DNA of 64,000 bases from JAGLHV01 sp023143305 [NCBI: Clostridia bacterium] (GCA_030637025.1 DAOVVV010000008.1:7331-71330), one strand, 5' to 3'; numbered from the stretch's first letter, positions 18,082 to 27,307 are shown. The notes: generated by a model not told the origin, from the letters alone. Numbers and translations: made by a program.

Positions 18082-19098
18082 ATGAATGACAAAAATATTA
18101 ATGATTGGGAAAATTTAAAAGATGAGGAATTACTGGATTTTCGACTTTGTGATTTTCATTTAAATATTAAGGGAACAGAGCTGGAAATTTATGTACAACA
18201 ACTTTATCGGGAACTTACCCAAAAAAATATCATTTTTCATCCTGCCTGTTATTTAGCAGATGAATGGCTCTGTCCTGACCTGGAGCCGGTAATTGGAATT
18301 CCTTTCTATCTGGCTCATCCCCGTTTAAAAAAAATAGAACATAAAATAATGCTGGATGTAGAGGGGGAAACAAAATCTTCCTGTATGCGCCTTTTAAGGC
18401 ACGAAGCCGGACATACTATCAACTATGCTTATCGTTTATACCGAAGAAAACGATGGAAAGAATTATTTGGTTTGTTTTCTAAAGACTATCCGGAAAAATA
18501 CCGCTTTCGGCCTTATAGCAAAGGTTATGTGCGACATTTAGAAGACTGGTATGCTCAGTATCATCCTGATGAGGATTTTGCTGAAACCTTTGCTGTATGG
18601 CTGACTCCTAAAAGTAAATGGAGAGAGGAATATCTCGGATGGAAAGCCCTGGAAAAACTGGAATATGTTGATCATTTAATGAAAGAAATCAGCAATAAAC
18701 AGCCCTTAATAAAAACAGGTAAAAAATTATGGCAGGTTTCCCGGCTGACATTAAAATTAAAAACTTATTATCGACGAAAAAGGAAACTTTACGAAGAAGA
18801 ATACCCGGATTTTCATGATTCCAATCTTAAAGAAATATTTTGTCCTACCGTAACTGCCGGAAAAGCATCATCATTTTTAAAACATCATCAAAAACAAATC
18901 TTAGATAATGTTTCTATGTGGACCGGAGAAAAAAAATATATAATCAATCGTATTATAAAAGATTTAATTAAACGTTGTAATGAATTAAATTTATATACCG
19001 GAAATAACGAATGTAATACAGTTTCTAAAGTAACGGCTTACATAACAACATTAATTATGAATTATCTTTATACCGGAGGATTTAAAAAAAGACGATGA
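18082..19098 (+). CDS. putative zinc metallopeptidase (HEAGH) paired with ATP-grasp ligase
   Basis: The 338-residue soluble protein carries an HEXXH zinc site at His107-Glu108-His111 (RHEAGHTINYAY). Glu168 in DEDFAETFAVWLTP is a likely third ligand, as in the putative zinc-binding metallopeptidase (Peptidase_Mx-like) group. No signal peptide or membrane segment is seen, so it should act in the cytoplasm. The C-terminal half is basic and not recognised. Its stop overlaps the start of the next gene by 4 bp (ATGA), so protease and ligase are co-translated. The substrate is unknown; peptide or protein-tail processing linked to the ligase is an inference. Confidence 0.75.
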   Translation: MNDKNINDWENLKDEELLDFRLCDFHLNIKGTELEIYVQQLYRELTQKNIIFHPACYLADEWLCPDLEPVIGIPFYLAHPRLKKIEHKIMLDVEGETKSSCMRLLRHEAGHTINYAYRLYRRKRWKELFGLFSKDYPEKYRFRPYSKGYVRHLEDWYAQYHPDEDFAETFAVWLTPKSKWREEYLGWKALEKLEYVDHLMKEISNKQPLIKTGKKLWQVSRLTLKLKTYYRRKRKLYEEEYPDFHDSNLKEIFCPTVTAGKASSFLKHHQKQILDNVSMWTGEKKYIINRIIKDLIKRCNELNLYTGNNECNTVSKVTAYITTLIMNYLYTGGFKKRR

Positions 19099-20111
19099 GA
19101 AAAAAATTAAAAATTTTAGTTTTATTTGATAGTGCCGGTTCTCCGCCACCGGACCAGAATTTCAAGGAAGCGTTAAAAACGGAAGGATGGGAAACAGAAG
19201 CAGAAGTTATTAATACTCTAAAAAAATTAAGCTATGAAGTAAGGATATTAGGAATTTATGATGATGTAAGTTTAATTATCAAAGAAGTTGAAGAGCATAA
19301 ACCAGATGTAGTTTTTAATCTGGCTGAAGTTTTTTTAGGTAAAGCTCGTTTTGACAAAAATGTCCCTTCTATTCTGGAAATGTTACCAATACCTTATACC
19401 GGTTCAGGCCCGGTAGGTATGATGTTATGTAACAACAAAGCAATTAGTAAAAAAATACTAACTTTTCACCGGATTAAAGTACCCGGTTTTTATGTGTTTC
19501 AGAGAGGAAAACGCATATGGCAACCTAAAAAATTACGCTTTCCTCTTATCGTTAAACCTTTACGAGAAGAAGCTTCTACAGGCATTGTTCAGGCTTCTTT
19601 TGTAGAAAATGAAAAGGAACTTTGTGATAGAGTCGGATTTACTCACGAACAACTTAAAATGGATGCTATTGCCGAAGAATATATTGAAGGCCGTGAATTG
19701 TATGTAAGTATTCTGGGCAGTAAAAAATTAATGGTTTTTCCTTTGCGTGAGATAAAATTTACTCAAGTAAATGATAATGAACATAAAATAGCTACTTATA
19801 AAGCAAAATGGGATGAAGAATATCGAAAAAAATGGGGCATTAAAAATGAATTTGCCGGGCGTCTTCCTGCGGATATCCCGGAAAAAATAGAGGAAATTTG
19901 TAAAAAAGCCTACCGGGTTTTACAACTCCAGGGATATGCCAGATTTGATATAAAACTGACTCCGGAAAATGAAATTTTTATTCTGGAAGCAAATGCCAAT
20001 CCTTCACTGGCCCCGGATGATGAATTTGCCTTATCTGCGGAAAAGGCAGGTATTTCTTATACGCAGTTAATCCGGAAAATATTGTATTTTGCTTTCAAAC
20101 GGAACAGATAA
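19095..20111 (+). CDS. D-Ala-D-Ala-ligase-like ATP-grasp protein
   Basis: The 338-residue protein has the D-alanine-D-alanine ligase fold. The N-terminal domain contains DVVFNLAEVF and the loop PYTGSGPVGMMLCNNKAISK. The ATP-grasp part has FPLIVKPLREEASTGI, EEYIEGRELYVSILG, and the metal-binding end FDIKLTPENEIFILEANANP. It should form an acid-amine bond using ATP. The usual Ddl residues for D-Ala recognition are not obviously kept, and the gene is coupled to a metallopeptidase rather than to cell-wall genes, so a different peptide-like substrate is likely. It is cytosolic and complete. Confidence 0.8.
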   Translation: MRKKLKILVLFDSAGSPPPDQNFKEALKTEGWETEAEVINTLKKLSYEVRILGIYDDVSLIIKEVEEHKPDVVFNLAEVFLGKARFDKNVPSILEMLPIPYTGSGPVGMMLCNNKAISKKILTFHRIKVPGFYVFQRGKRIWQPKKLRFPLIVKPLREEASTGIVQASFVENEKELCDRVGFTHEQLKMDAIAEEYIEGRELYVSILGSKKLMVFPLREIKFTQVNDNEHKIATYKAKWDEEYRKKWGIKNEFAGRLPADIPEKIEEICKKAYRVLQLQGYARFDIKLTPENEIFILEANANPSLAPDDEFALSAEKAGISYTQLIRKILYFAFKRNR

Positions 20112-20616
20112 AAGATAAAGACGGTGCATTGGTTATATTGGTTTCTATTGGTTAGATTGGTTGAAAGATAAAAGAGAAAAGACAGGCATCCGCCTTAAAG
20201 ATTGGCGGACTTCCGTTTTGCTTCAGCAGTCGATAGTCCATAGACAACAAACAACAGAAAGTTATAAGTTAATAGTTATGAGTTATAAGTTAAAAGAAAA
20301 TTGAAAGACAAGAATAAAAAACAGGCACAAAGGCATCAAGGCACAGAGGCACAAAGTAAAAGACAAGACAACAGATAGTCCATAGACAACAAACAACAGA
20401 AAGTTATAAGTTACTAGTTATGAGTTATAAGTTAAAAAAAAATTGAAAGACAAGAATAAAAGACAGGCACAAAGGCATCAAGGCACAGAGGCACAAAGTA
20501 AAAGACAAGACAACAGATAAAAGATAAAAGAAAGTTATTAGTTAATAGTTATGAGTTATAAGTTAAAGAAATAAAAAACAAAGACAAAGACAAAAGAAAA
20601 AAGACGGGAGAATATA
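20112..20616. repeat. tandem direct repeat region, 142-bp unit
   Basis: This 505-bp gap contains a 142-bp unit at 20232-20373, repeated almost exactly at 20374-20515, and a partial third copy to about 20566. Each unit contains GATAGTCCATAGACAAC, two or three AGTTATAAGTTA/AGTTATGAGTTA variants and a run of GGCACAAAGGCATCAAGGCA type. The + strand is strongly A- and G-rich. No open frame is supported. A GCATCCGCC...GGCGGA hairpin lies at about 20187-20210. Confidence 0.8.
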
Positions 20617-20952
20617 ATGTTTTGTCCAGAGTGTCGAGCTGAATTCATAGAGGGAATAACCGTTTGCAGTGATTGTGGAATTACCTTAGTCGAAGAATTA
20701 TCTCCCCAGCCAAAACCGGAATATCATAAATTAGTGAAAGTTTTTTCCACCGGAAAAAGTATCGAAGCGGGATTTGTTAAATCATTGTTAGAGGCAAATG
20801 AGATTAATTGTTTCATTAAAAATATGCATTATCCTTCGCTTATACCTGTAGGAATTGCAGCTGTTCCGATAAAAATAATGGTAGAAGAAAAAGACAAAGT
20901 TAATGCGGAAGAAATTATTAATCAATATTATAAAGATTTGAAAAACGAGTAA
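20617..20952 (+). CDS. zinc-ribbon plus DUF2007 domain protein
   Basis: The 111-residue protein begins with a zinc ribbon, CPEC at 3-6 and CSDC at 17-20. It continues with a DUF2007 (putative signal-transducing protein) domain, recognised from VKVFSTGKSIEAGFVKSLLEANEI and the closing VEEKDKVNAEEIINQY. The function of this domain is unknown; it resembles PII-like and ACT-like small folds. It is cytosolic. GGGAGAA lies before the ATG. The gene stands alone after a repeat region. Confidence 0.75.
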   Translation: MFCPECRAEFIEGITVCSDCGITLVEELSPQPKPEYHKLVKVFSTGKSIEAGFVKSLLEANEINCFIKNMHYPSLIPVGIAAVPIKIMVEEKDKVNAEEIINQYYKDLKNE

Positions 20953-21054
20953 GAATATTTTTGGGAAATAATAATTTTTATAATTTTATTGGTTTTTATA
21001 AATAGGGTATATAATTTAATAATATAAGACTTGTATAGATATAGTGGGAATAAA

Positions 21055-22416
21055 ATGAACAATAATAATTTGCGTGATAAAAATAATAATTTCCATTTAA
21101 TTAATGGAAATATTCATAAAAGCGTACTTTCCATAGCTTTGCCTTTGATAGTTGTGAATACCTTTAATATTGCCCTGGAACTTATTGATGCCTTTTTTGT
21201 GGGGCGTTTAGGTGCGGAAGCACTGGCGGCTATTGCCCTGGCCAGTGTGATAATGTTTTTTTTAGCCACTTTTGGAATAGGTTTAGGAATAGGGACAATA
21301 GCTTTGGTATCTGCTGCCTTTGGAGAAGGAGACTTTGAAAAGGGAGATAAGATTGCCCTGCAATCTTTATATTTAGGGATAGTCGTTTCGCTTGTTTTAG
21401 GAGCACTTGGTTTCTTCTTTTCGCCATGGTTGCTAAATTTTCTGGGAGCAAAGGGGAATGTTCTCATAATCGGGAGCAAATATCTTAAAATTTTATTTAC
21501 GGGAATATTGGCAATGTTTTTTATGTTTTTGGGTAACGCTGTTTTTCAGGGAGCAGGGGATACTAAAATCCCGATGAAAATCGGAGCGATAACAGTCATA
21601 ATAAATATTATACTTGATCCGTTAATGATATTTGGGTTGTTAGGTTTTCCGCGACTGGGAATTTCCGGAGCAGCATGGGCTACAGTTATAGCACGTACTA
21701 TAGGTGGTATAATAATGCTAAGTATTTTTTTTAGAGGGAAACATTTGGTACAAATAAAATTAGATGATTTAGGTTTGAATTTTAAAATAATTAAGAAAAT
21801 ATTATTGATTGGTTTTCCCGGTTCTATTCAAATGTTACTGAGAAGCTTTTCAGCCGTGGTACTAATTAAAATAGTTGCTGTGTTTGGCACTACCGTAATA
21901 GCTGCTTACGGAATAGGGGGGAGAATATTTCATTTTTTTCTTTTGCCCGGGTTTTGTTTTGGCGGGGCAGCAGCGACTTTAGTGGGACAAAATTTAGGGG
22001 CAAAAAATCCTCACCGAGCTTACAAAAGTGCTTTGTTATCTTCTTATTATTACCTTGTATTTTTATTAATAAGCGGCACAATTGTTTTTATTTTCTCTTC
22101 TCCCATCGCTGCTCTTTTTAATCCGGATAAAGAATTTGTAAAGGTTTGTTCCTTATTTCTTAAATATCTGTCGGTTGGCTCTGTTTTTCTTAGTTCCGGG
22201 GTAGTATTTTCCCGGGCATTACAAGGAGCAGGAGATACAATTTCTCCGATGTTAATGACCGGACTTTCTTTGTATATATTTCAAATACCCCTTGCTTATT
22301 TTTTGTCTACGCATTTAAGATTTAACGAAAGAGGCATCTGGATGGCCGGTCTGATAGGAAGTCTTATCCATGGATTATTAATGGCCGTTATTTTTTTAAA
22401 TGGTAAATGGAAATAG
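21055..22416 (+). CDS. MATE family efflux transporter
   Basis: The protein of 453 residues has twelve predicted membrane segments in two similar halves, as in multi-antimicrobial extrusion transporters. Recognisable family features are the first-helix run SIALPLIVVNTFNIALELIDAFFVGRLG (positions 21127-21210), the FQGAGDTKIPM loop of the first half and the matching LQGAGDTISPM loop of the second. It should export cationic compounds using Na+ or H+. I chose the ATG at 21055 with GTGGGA upstream; an in-frame TTG at 21031 would add eight residues. A weak -10 (TATAAT at 21010-21015) lies upstream. Confidence 0.9.
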   Translation: MNNNNLRDKNNNFHLINGNIHKSVLSIALPLIVVNTFNIALELIDAFFVGRLGAEALAAIALASVIMFFLATFGIGLGIGTIALVSAAFGEGDFEKGDKIALQSLYLGIVVSLVLGALGFFFSPWLLNFLGAKGNVLIIGSKYLKILFTGILAMFFMFLGNAVFQGAGDTKIPMKIGAITVIINIILDPLMIFGLLGFPRLGISGAAWATVIARTIGGIIMLSIFFRGKHLVQIKLDDLGLNFKIIKKILLIGFPGSIQMLLRSFSAVVLIKIVAVFGTTVIAAYGIGGRIFHFFLLPGFCFGGAAATLVGQNLGAKNPHRAYKSALLSSYYYLVFLLISGTIVFIFSSPIAALFNPDKEFVKVCSLFLKYLSVGSVFLSSGVVFSRALQGAGDTISPMLMTGLSLYIFQIPLAYFLSTHLRFNERGIWMAGLIGSLIHGLLMAVIFLNGKWK

Positions 22417-22478
22417 CGAAAGGTTGGAGTGAAAATAAATTAAATTATAATATAATTTAATTTTAAAAAAAACATAAA

Positions 22479-23750
22479 ATGTTTAAAAAATTCTACGATG
22501 TAATTGTAATTGGCGGCGGTGCTTCAGGAATGTTTGCTGCCGGATGTGCAGCAGCTAAGGGTGCTGATACTCTCTTGTTAGAAAAAACTAATCAATTAGG
22601 TAAAAAATTAAGCATTACCGGAAAAGGCAGATGTAATCTTACTAATATTGGCGAGGTAAATGATTTTATTGAAAGTTATGGAAAAAACGGCAAATTTTTA
22701 TACCGGTCTTTTAAAAACTTTTTCAACCAGTCTTTAATTGCCTTTTTTAATAGTTATGGTATTGAAACGAAAGTAGAAAGAGGAGGAAGGATTTTTCCGG
22801 TTAGTGATAATTCTGAAAGCATTGTAAATGCTTTAAGAAATTATCTTAAAGAAAACAAAGTGACTTTAGGTTTAAATCTACAAGTTAAAGAAATTGTACT
22901 TGGCGACAATAAAACAGATAGAAATAATAAAGTCATAGGAATAAAACTAAGTGAAAGAAAAGAAATTATAAAAACAGATAAAGTTATTCTGGCTACCGGC
23001 GGACTTTCTTATCCTAAGACAGGGGCTACCGGAGATGGGTACCGAATGGCAAAGAAATTAGGGCACAGTATTGTTTCTCTTACGCCGGCACTGGTGCCTT
23101 TAGAAACTAAAGAAGATTTTGTTAAAGACTTACAGGGATTAGCCTTAAAAAATGTCAGTGTTACTGTTTTTACTAACGGCAGGAAGATTGGTGAAGACTT
23201 TGGTGAAATGTTATTTACTCATTTTGGTCTTTCAGGTCCGATTATATTAAAAATGAGTAGTTTAGTCATTGAACATTTAAACAAAAACCAAGAAGTAAGT
23301 ATTGTAATTAATTTTAAACCCGCATTAGATGAAAAGAAGCTTGCAGACCGATTATTACGTGAAACTAAAAATTTTGGTCTTAAATCAGTCAATAATGTAA
23401 TGAAAAATTTCCTTCCCCGAAAACTTGTTCCTGTCTTCCTGAAATTAGCTAATATAAATACTGATAAAAAATTCAAACAAATCACTCATCAGGAAAAAGA
23501 AAAAATAATCAATCTTTTAACTAATTTTAGTTTAAAAATAACTAAATCCAGACCAATTGATGAAGCTATTATTACCAAAGGAGGGATTTCTTTAAAAGAA
23601 ATCAATCCTTACACTATGGAATCGAAAAAAATTAAAGGGCTATATTTTTGTGGAGAAATAATTGACCTTGACGGTAAAACCGGAGGATATAATCTGCAGT
23701 TAGCCTTTTCTACCGCACACCTTGCCGCACAATCAGCATTCAACCCTTGA
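22479..23750 (+). CDS. HI0933/BaiN-type flavoprotein, FAD-dependent oxidoreductase
   Basis: The 423-residue protein starts with an FAD Rossmann motif, VIVIGGGASGMFAAGCA, and the family signature KLSITGKGRCNLTN. ATGGLSYPKTGATGDGYRMA and the C-terminal YFCGEIIDLDGKTGGYNLQLAFSTA are also typical. The family (YhiN, BaiN) is of uncertain function; BaiN has been linked to bile acid reduction, while most members are unassigned. It is cytosolic and complete. Its TGA stop lies within the -35 box of the next promoter. A short 62-bp AT-rich gap separates it from the MATE gene; co-transcription is possible. Confidence 0.88.
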   Translation: MFKKFYDVIVIGGGASGMFAAGCAAAKGADTLLLEKTNQLGKKLSITGKGRCNLTNIGEVNDFIESYGKNGKFLYRSFKNFFNQSLIAFFNSYGIETKVERGGRIFPVSDNSESIVNALRNYLKENKVTLGLNLQVKEIVLGDNKTDRNNKVIGIKLSERKEIIKTDKVILATGGLSYPKTGATGDGYRMAKKLGHSIVSLTPALVPLETKEDFVKDLQGLALKNVSVTVFTNGRKIGEDFGEMLFTHFGLSGPIILKMSSLVIEHLNKNQEVSIVINFKPALDEKKLADRLLRETKNFGLKSVNNVMKNFLPRKLVPVFLKLANINTDKKFKQITHQEKEKIINLLTNFSLKITKSRPIDEAIITKGGISLKEINPYTMESKKIKGLYFCGEIIDLDGKTGGYNLQLAFSTAHLAAQSAFNP

Positions 23751-23776
23751 CATAAGATAAAGTAGAAATATATAAT
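23747..23776 (+). promoter_or_regulatory. sigma-70 promoter overlapping the upstream stop codon
   Basis: TTGACA at 23747-23752 includes the TGA stop of the flavoprotein gene. TATAAT is at 23771-23776 with an 18-bp spacer. It should start transcription near 23783 for the radical SAM gene at 23926, giving a leader of about 140 nt. Confidence 0.75.
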
Positions 23777-23925
23777 ATTACACAGAATAAAAATATTATC
23801 TAAAAAAAAGAAGATATTTTCTCGATTTAAAAAAAAACACGACTAAACTCCTTTCCTTTATAAGTATCGGGAAGTAATAAAAATAGATAAGGATTTTAAA
23901 AGATTCGACTTTGAGGGTTTTAAAA

Positions 23926-25062
23926 ATGGCCTGGATTCAAAAAACTTTAGATATAAACGAAAAACTTTCAGTTTTATCACATGATTCACAATACGATCTG
24001 GCATGTTCCTGCAGTATAAATGATGATGATCGCCGGCATCGCTCAAAAGAGGACAAGTGGATATATCCGGTTACTTTTCCTAATGGCGGCCGGTCTTTTT
24101 TGTTTAAGACTTTAATTTCTAATGTATGTGTTAATGATTGTAAATATTGTCCTTTGCGTGAAGGACAGAATACCAGAAGATGTACACTGCAGGCATATGA
24201 ACTGGTAAAAGCCTTTCTTCAGTATTATCAAAAAGGTAAAGTGATGGGGCTTTTTTTAAGTAGTGGCGTAATGGGTAATCCCGATAAAACAATGGAGCAA
24301 ATAAATAAAATTGCTCTTATTTTAAGAAAAAAACATTTTAAAGGATACATTCATCTAAAAGTTATTCCCGGTGCTTCTAATGCAGCGATAGAGGAAACTG
24401 TTTCTTTAGCCAGTGCAGTTTCAATAAATATCGAAACTGCCGGCGAAAAGAATTTTAACCAACTTTCTAACAGCAAAAACTATTTACAGGATATTATTAG
24501 GCCGCTTAAATTAATCAGCCGGCTTACCGGAAAAGGTTCTCGTTATAGTAGAGTAAAAAAAACGACGCAATTTGTGGTTGGTGCATCTGAAGAAACTGAC
24601 CAGGAAATTATTAAATATTCCTGGAACTTATACCGGCGATTGGGTTTAAACCGTATTTATTTTAGTGCTTATCAACGGGGTTTAGGCGAACCTGATTTAC
24701 CCGGGGAGATTTCCGGTCAAAGCAATAATGATATTTTAACTCGAGAGCATCGTTTATATCAGGCGGATTGGTTAATCAGAAAATATGGTTTTACGGAAAA
24801 AGAAATTCTTTTTCAAGCTGATGGTAATTTATCATTGACTCTGGACCCCAAGGAAACTTGGGCTAAGAATCATCCGGAATTTTTTCCGGTTGATATTAAT
24901 AAAGCAGATAAGTTAAAATTACTACGGGTCCCGGGTTTAGGATTGGTTACCGTTAATTATATACTTAAATACAGGGAAAAGGGTGGATATATTCGTTATC
25001 TGGAAAACTTAGGAAAATTAGGAAAAAGACTGATCAAGGCAAAACAGTATTTAAAAATTTAG
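23926..25062 (+). CDS. radical SAM protein, putative DNA modification/repair type
   Basis: The 378-residue protein carries the radical SAM cluster motif Cys68, Cys72, Cys75 (CVNDCKYC), which has the standard CX3CX2C spacing. It ends with a helix-hairpin-helix DNA-binding unit (DINKADKLKLLRVPGLGLVTV). This combination matches the putative DNA modification/repair radical SAM family that often neighbours a uracil-DNA-glycosylase-like gene; no such partner is in this window. Other conserved parts are SSGVMGNPDKTMEQ and YFSAYQRGLGEP. I chose the ATG at 23926 because GAGGG lies 9 bp upstream; a TTG at 23911 is in frame but lacks a site. Confidence 0.85.
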   Translation: MAWIQKTLDINEKLSVLSHDSQYDLACSCSINDDDRRHRSKEDKWIYPVTFPNGGRSFLFKTLISNVCVNDCKYCPLREGQNTRRCTLQAYELVKAFLQYYQKGKVMGLFLSSGVMGNPDKTMEQINKIALILRKKHFKGYIHLKVIPGASNAAIEETVSLASAVSINIETAGEKNFNQLSNSKNYLQDIIRPLKLISRLTGKGSRYSRVKKTTQFVVGASEETDQEIIKYSWNLYRRLGLNRIYFSAYQRGLGEPDLPGEISGQSNNDILTREHRLYQADWLIRKYGFTEKEILFQADGNLSLTLDPKETWAKNHPEFFPVDINKADKLKLLRVPGLGLVTVNYILKYREKGGYIRYLENLGKLGKRLIKAKQYLKI

Positions 25063-25065
25063 ATA

Positions 25066-25207
25066 GACTTCTGCGGAATGACACATTCTGTCATTCCGCT
25101 CCGCCTCAGGCGGATGATGCGGAATCTATAATATTCTTAAATATCAATAAATTCCTGCTTCCGCAGGAATGACAATAAAAGGAAAAAGGTTGTTTTGCAG
25201 AACTCTT
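25066..25207 (+). mobile_element. element A copy 2 (142 bp)
   Basis: The left end GACTTCTGC and right end TTTTGCAGAACTC are inverted. Inside are CATTCTGTCATTCCGC, a CCGCCTCAGGCGG hairpin, GATGCGGAATCTATAAT and a P right half ending GCAGGAATGAC. The unit fills the gap after the radical SAM gene and ends 29 bp before the next start, with AAAGGAGGGGG between. Confidence 0.65.
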
Positions 25208-25236
25208 AAAAATTCAGAAATAAAGGAGGGGGAATT

Positions 25237-25959
25237 ATGCGTACAGGCAATCCGGCTTTAAAATCTAATGTTTTTACTTCTGCTGCTTCTTTTGGTTCAG
25301 CAGAGGTGATGAGTATTCAGGGAACAGTAAACAAAACAATGTTTTTACTTTTACTTACCCTGGTTAGTGCTTCGTGGGTATGGAGCAATGCCGCCCAGTG
25401 GATGCCGTTTATGTTTCCGTTGGTTATTGGTGGGTTCATTGTAGCCTTAATAACAATTTTTAAAAAAGAATGGGCAATGATAACTGCACCTGTTTATGCA
25501 GTAGTAGAGGGACTGTTTTTAGGGGTCATTTCAGCTTTTATGGAAAGGGCATATCCCGGTATTGTTATTCAGGCAGTAGCTTTAACTTTTGGTACATTAT
25601 TTTGTTTGCTTATTGCTTATAAATCAAAGTTGATTAAAGTTACTGATAATTTTAGGCTTGGCGTGGTTTCGGCAACAGGAGCTATAGCGTTAATATATTT
25701 TGTTACGATTATTTTGGGTTTTTTTGGTATTCGAATGCCTTTTATCCATGAAAGCGGACTTATTGGCATAGGATTCAGTTTGTTTGTAGTGGTGATTGCT
25801 TCCCTTAATCTGGTGCTTGATTTTGACTTCATTGAAAAGGGAGCAGAATCAAATGCACCCAAATATATGGAATGGTATGCAGCATTTGGATTAATGGTTA
25901 CTCTTATCTGGCTTTATCTTGAAATGTTGAGGTTGTTAAGTAAAATGAGAAGGAGATAA
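25237..25959 (+). CDS. Bax inhibitor-1/YccA family membrane protein
   Basis: The 240-residue protein has seven predicted membrane segments starting near residue 33, after a soluble N-terminal part (RTGNPALKSNVFTSAASFGS) typical of the DUF4199-like and YccA-related Bax1-I proteins. Conserved family points are VEGLFLGVISAFMERAYPGIV and the acidic-rich end LNLVLDFDFIEKG followed by PKYMEWYAAFGLMVTLIWLY. Bacterial members are pH-sensitive calcium leak channels or modulators of FtsH; which applies here is not known. A strong AAAGGAGGGGG site precedes the ATG, right after element A. Confidence 0.88.
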   Translation: MRTGNPALKSNVFTSAASFGSAEVMSIQGTVNKTMFLLLLTLVSASWVWSNAAQWMPFMFPLVIGGFIVALITIFKKEWAMITAPVYAVVEGLFLGVISAFMERAYPGIVIQAVALTFGTLFCLLIAYKSKLIKVTDNFRLGVVSATGAIALIYFVTIILGFFGIRMPFIHESGLIGIGFSLFVVVIASLNLVLDFDFIEKGAESNAPKYMEWYAAFGLMVTLIWLYLEMLRLLSKMRRR

Positions 25960-26004
25960 TCCTATTTAAGATAATATTAAATCTAAAGAAAAGGGGTAAT
26001 AACA

Positions 26005-26169
26005 GTGAAAACAAAAGTGTTGTTTATTCTTACAATTTTTTTTGCAATGGCAATTATCAGTGCTTGCAGCAGAAGTGATAAAACAACCGAAGAGATGCAA
26101 AAAAAAATGGAAGTAAGATGTGGTATCCGAAATGCACCGGATTTTATTCCTGCACCAGGTACGGAATAA
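26005..26169 (+). CDS. small lipoprotein (54 aa)
   Basis: A GTG at 26005 has AAGGGG 8 bp upstream and opens a 54-codon frame. The product starts KTKVLFILTIFFAMAIISAC, a clear lipoprotein signal with lipobox Ile-Ser-Ala-Cys and mature N-terminal Cys21. The mature 34 residues are charged and end PDFIPAPGTE. No family was recognised. It lies between the Bax-inhibitor-1 gene and the glycosyltransferase gene. Confidence 0.7.
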   Translation: MKTKVLFILTIFFAMAIISACSRSDKTTEEMQKKMEVRCGIRNAPDFIPAPGTE

Positions 26170-26227
26170 TATGATATAATATTAAATCAGTTTTTAATCT
26201 TATAAAAAGGAGAATTAAAATAACATA

Positions 26228-27307
26228 ATGGATTACCGGATTTTACACGTAAATACAGCAAATACCTGGAGGGGTGGAGAACAACAGGTAGTTTATCTGG
26301 TTGAAGGGTTACAATCAAGAGGACACAATAATTTTGTTGTCTGCCAACCAAAAAGTGTTCTGAGGGAAAAATTATTTTCTTCGAAAACACCTGTTTTCCC
26401 CTTAGCAATGCACGGAGAGTGGGACTTAATTGCGGCTATTAAATTAGCCATGATTATAAAAAAAAATAATATCCAAATTCTTCATCTGCATACTGCACAT
26501 GCTCATACATTAGGATTGTTAGCGGCAAAATTTAATCCCGCTTGTAAGGTAATTGTATCCCGCCGGGTTGATTTTCATATTCATTCCCGGTTCAAATATA
26601 AAAGGGGAATTAATAAAATAATTACCGTTAGTGAAAGAATCAGGCAGGTACTGATAGAAGATAAAATAGACGCAGAAAAAATTGTTGCTGTACATAGCGG
26701 GGTTGATTTAGAAAGATTTAATGGAATAAAAAGCAACGGTTATATTTATAAAGAATTCAAACTTGATGGTAAAACCCCTATAGTAGGAATTGTGGCTGCT
26801 TTAGCTCCTCATAAAGATCATCAGAACTTTTTATATGCAGCCGGAAAGTTAAAAGAAAAATATCCTAGGGTAAAGTTTTTAATCGTAGGAGAAGGAGAAT
26901 TAAAACAAGATTTAAAAATTTTAACCCGGCAGCTGGGACTGGAAAAAGAAGTAATTTTTACCGGCTTTAGAAAGGATTCTTTAGAAATTATATCAACCTT
27001 TGATGTTTTTGTTTTAAGTTCTTGTCTGGAAGGAATGGGTAGTGTTTTACTGGAAGCAATGGCTTTGGCTAAACCTATTGTTGCAACCAGAACCGGTGGC
27101 ATTCCGGAAGTTGTTTTAAACGGAGTAACCGGTATTCTTGTTTCTCCGGGAGATTCCGGAGAATTAGCAAATGGGATTATGCAATTGCTTGGAGATAATG
27201 CTTTAGCTAAAGAGATGGGTCTAAAGGGAAAGGAAAGAGTAAAAGAATTTAGTAAAGATAAAATGGTAGAAAAAACCGAAGGGATATATAAAAAAATAAT
27301 GAGTTAA
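26228..27307 (+). CDS. GT4 family glycosyltransferase
   Basis: The 359-residue protein has the two-domain GT-B fold of family GT4. The N-terminal domain starts ILHVNTANTWRGGEQQVVYL. The C-terminal donor-binding domain has VGIVAALAPHKDHQNFLYA, FLIVGEGELKQDL, and the E-x7-E motif SCLEGMGSVLLEAMALAKPIV followed by TRTGGIPEVV. It transfers a sugar from a nucleotide donor with retention, probably at the inner face of the membrane for surface glycans. It does not look like a trehalose synthase despite its trehalose neighbours. Complete; the start at 26228 has AAAAGGAG 11 bp upstream. Confidence 0.87.
   Translation: MDYRILHVNTANTWRGGEQQVVYLVEGLQSRGHNNFVVCQPKSVLREKLFSSKTPVFPLAMHGEWDLIAAIKLAMIIKKNNIQILHLHTAHAHTLGLLAAKFNPACKVIVSRRVDFHIHSRFKYKRGINKIITVSERIRQVLIEDKIDAEKIVAVHSGVDLERFNGIKSNGYIYKEFKLDGKTPIVGIVAALAPHKDHQNFLYAAGKLKEKYPRVKFLIVGEGELKQDLKILTRQLGLEKEVIFTGFRKDSLEIISTFDVFVLSSCLEGMGSVLLEAMALAKPIVATRTGGIPEVVLNGVTGILVSPGDSGELANGIMQLLGDNALAKEMGLKGKERVKEFSKDKMVEKTEGIYKKIMS

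Noticed and set aside
20232-20566. Possible CRISPR array
   Set aside because: The repeats are 142 bp with nearly identical content throughout; there are no short repeats with unique spacers and no cas genes nearby.
21010-21015. Full promoter for the MATE gene
   Set aside because: A good -10 exists, but the only -35 in register is TTATTG; support was too weak to list it separately.
26228-27307. Trehalose glycosyltransferring synthase (TreT)
   Set aside because: The N-terminal domain resembles surface-glycan GT4 enzymes, and the gene is separated from the trehalose genes by about 150 bp.
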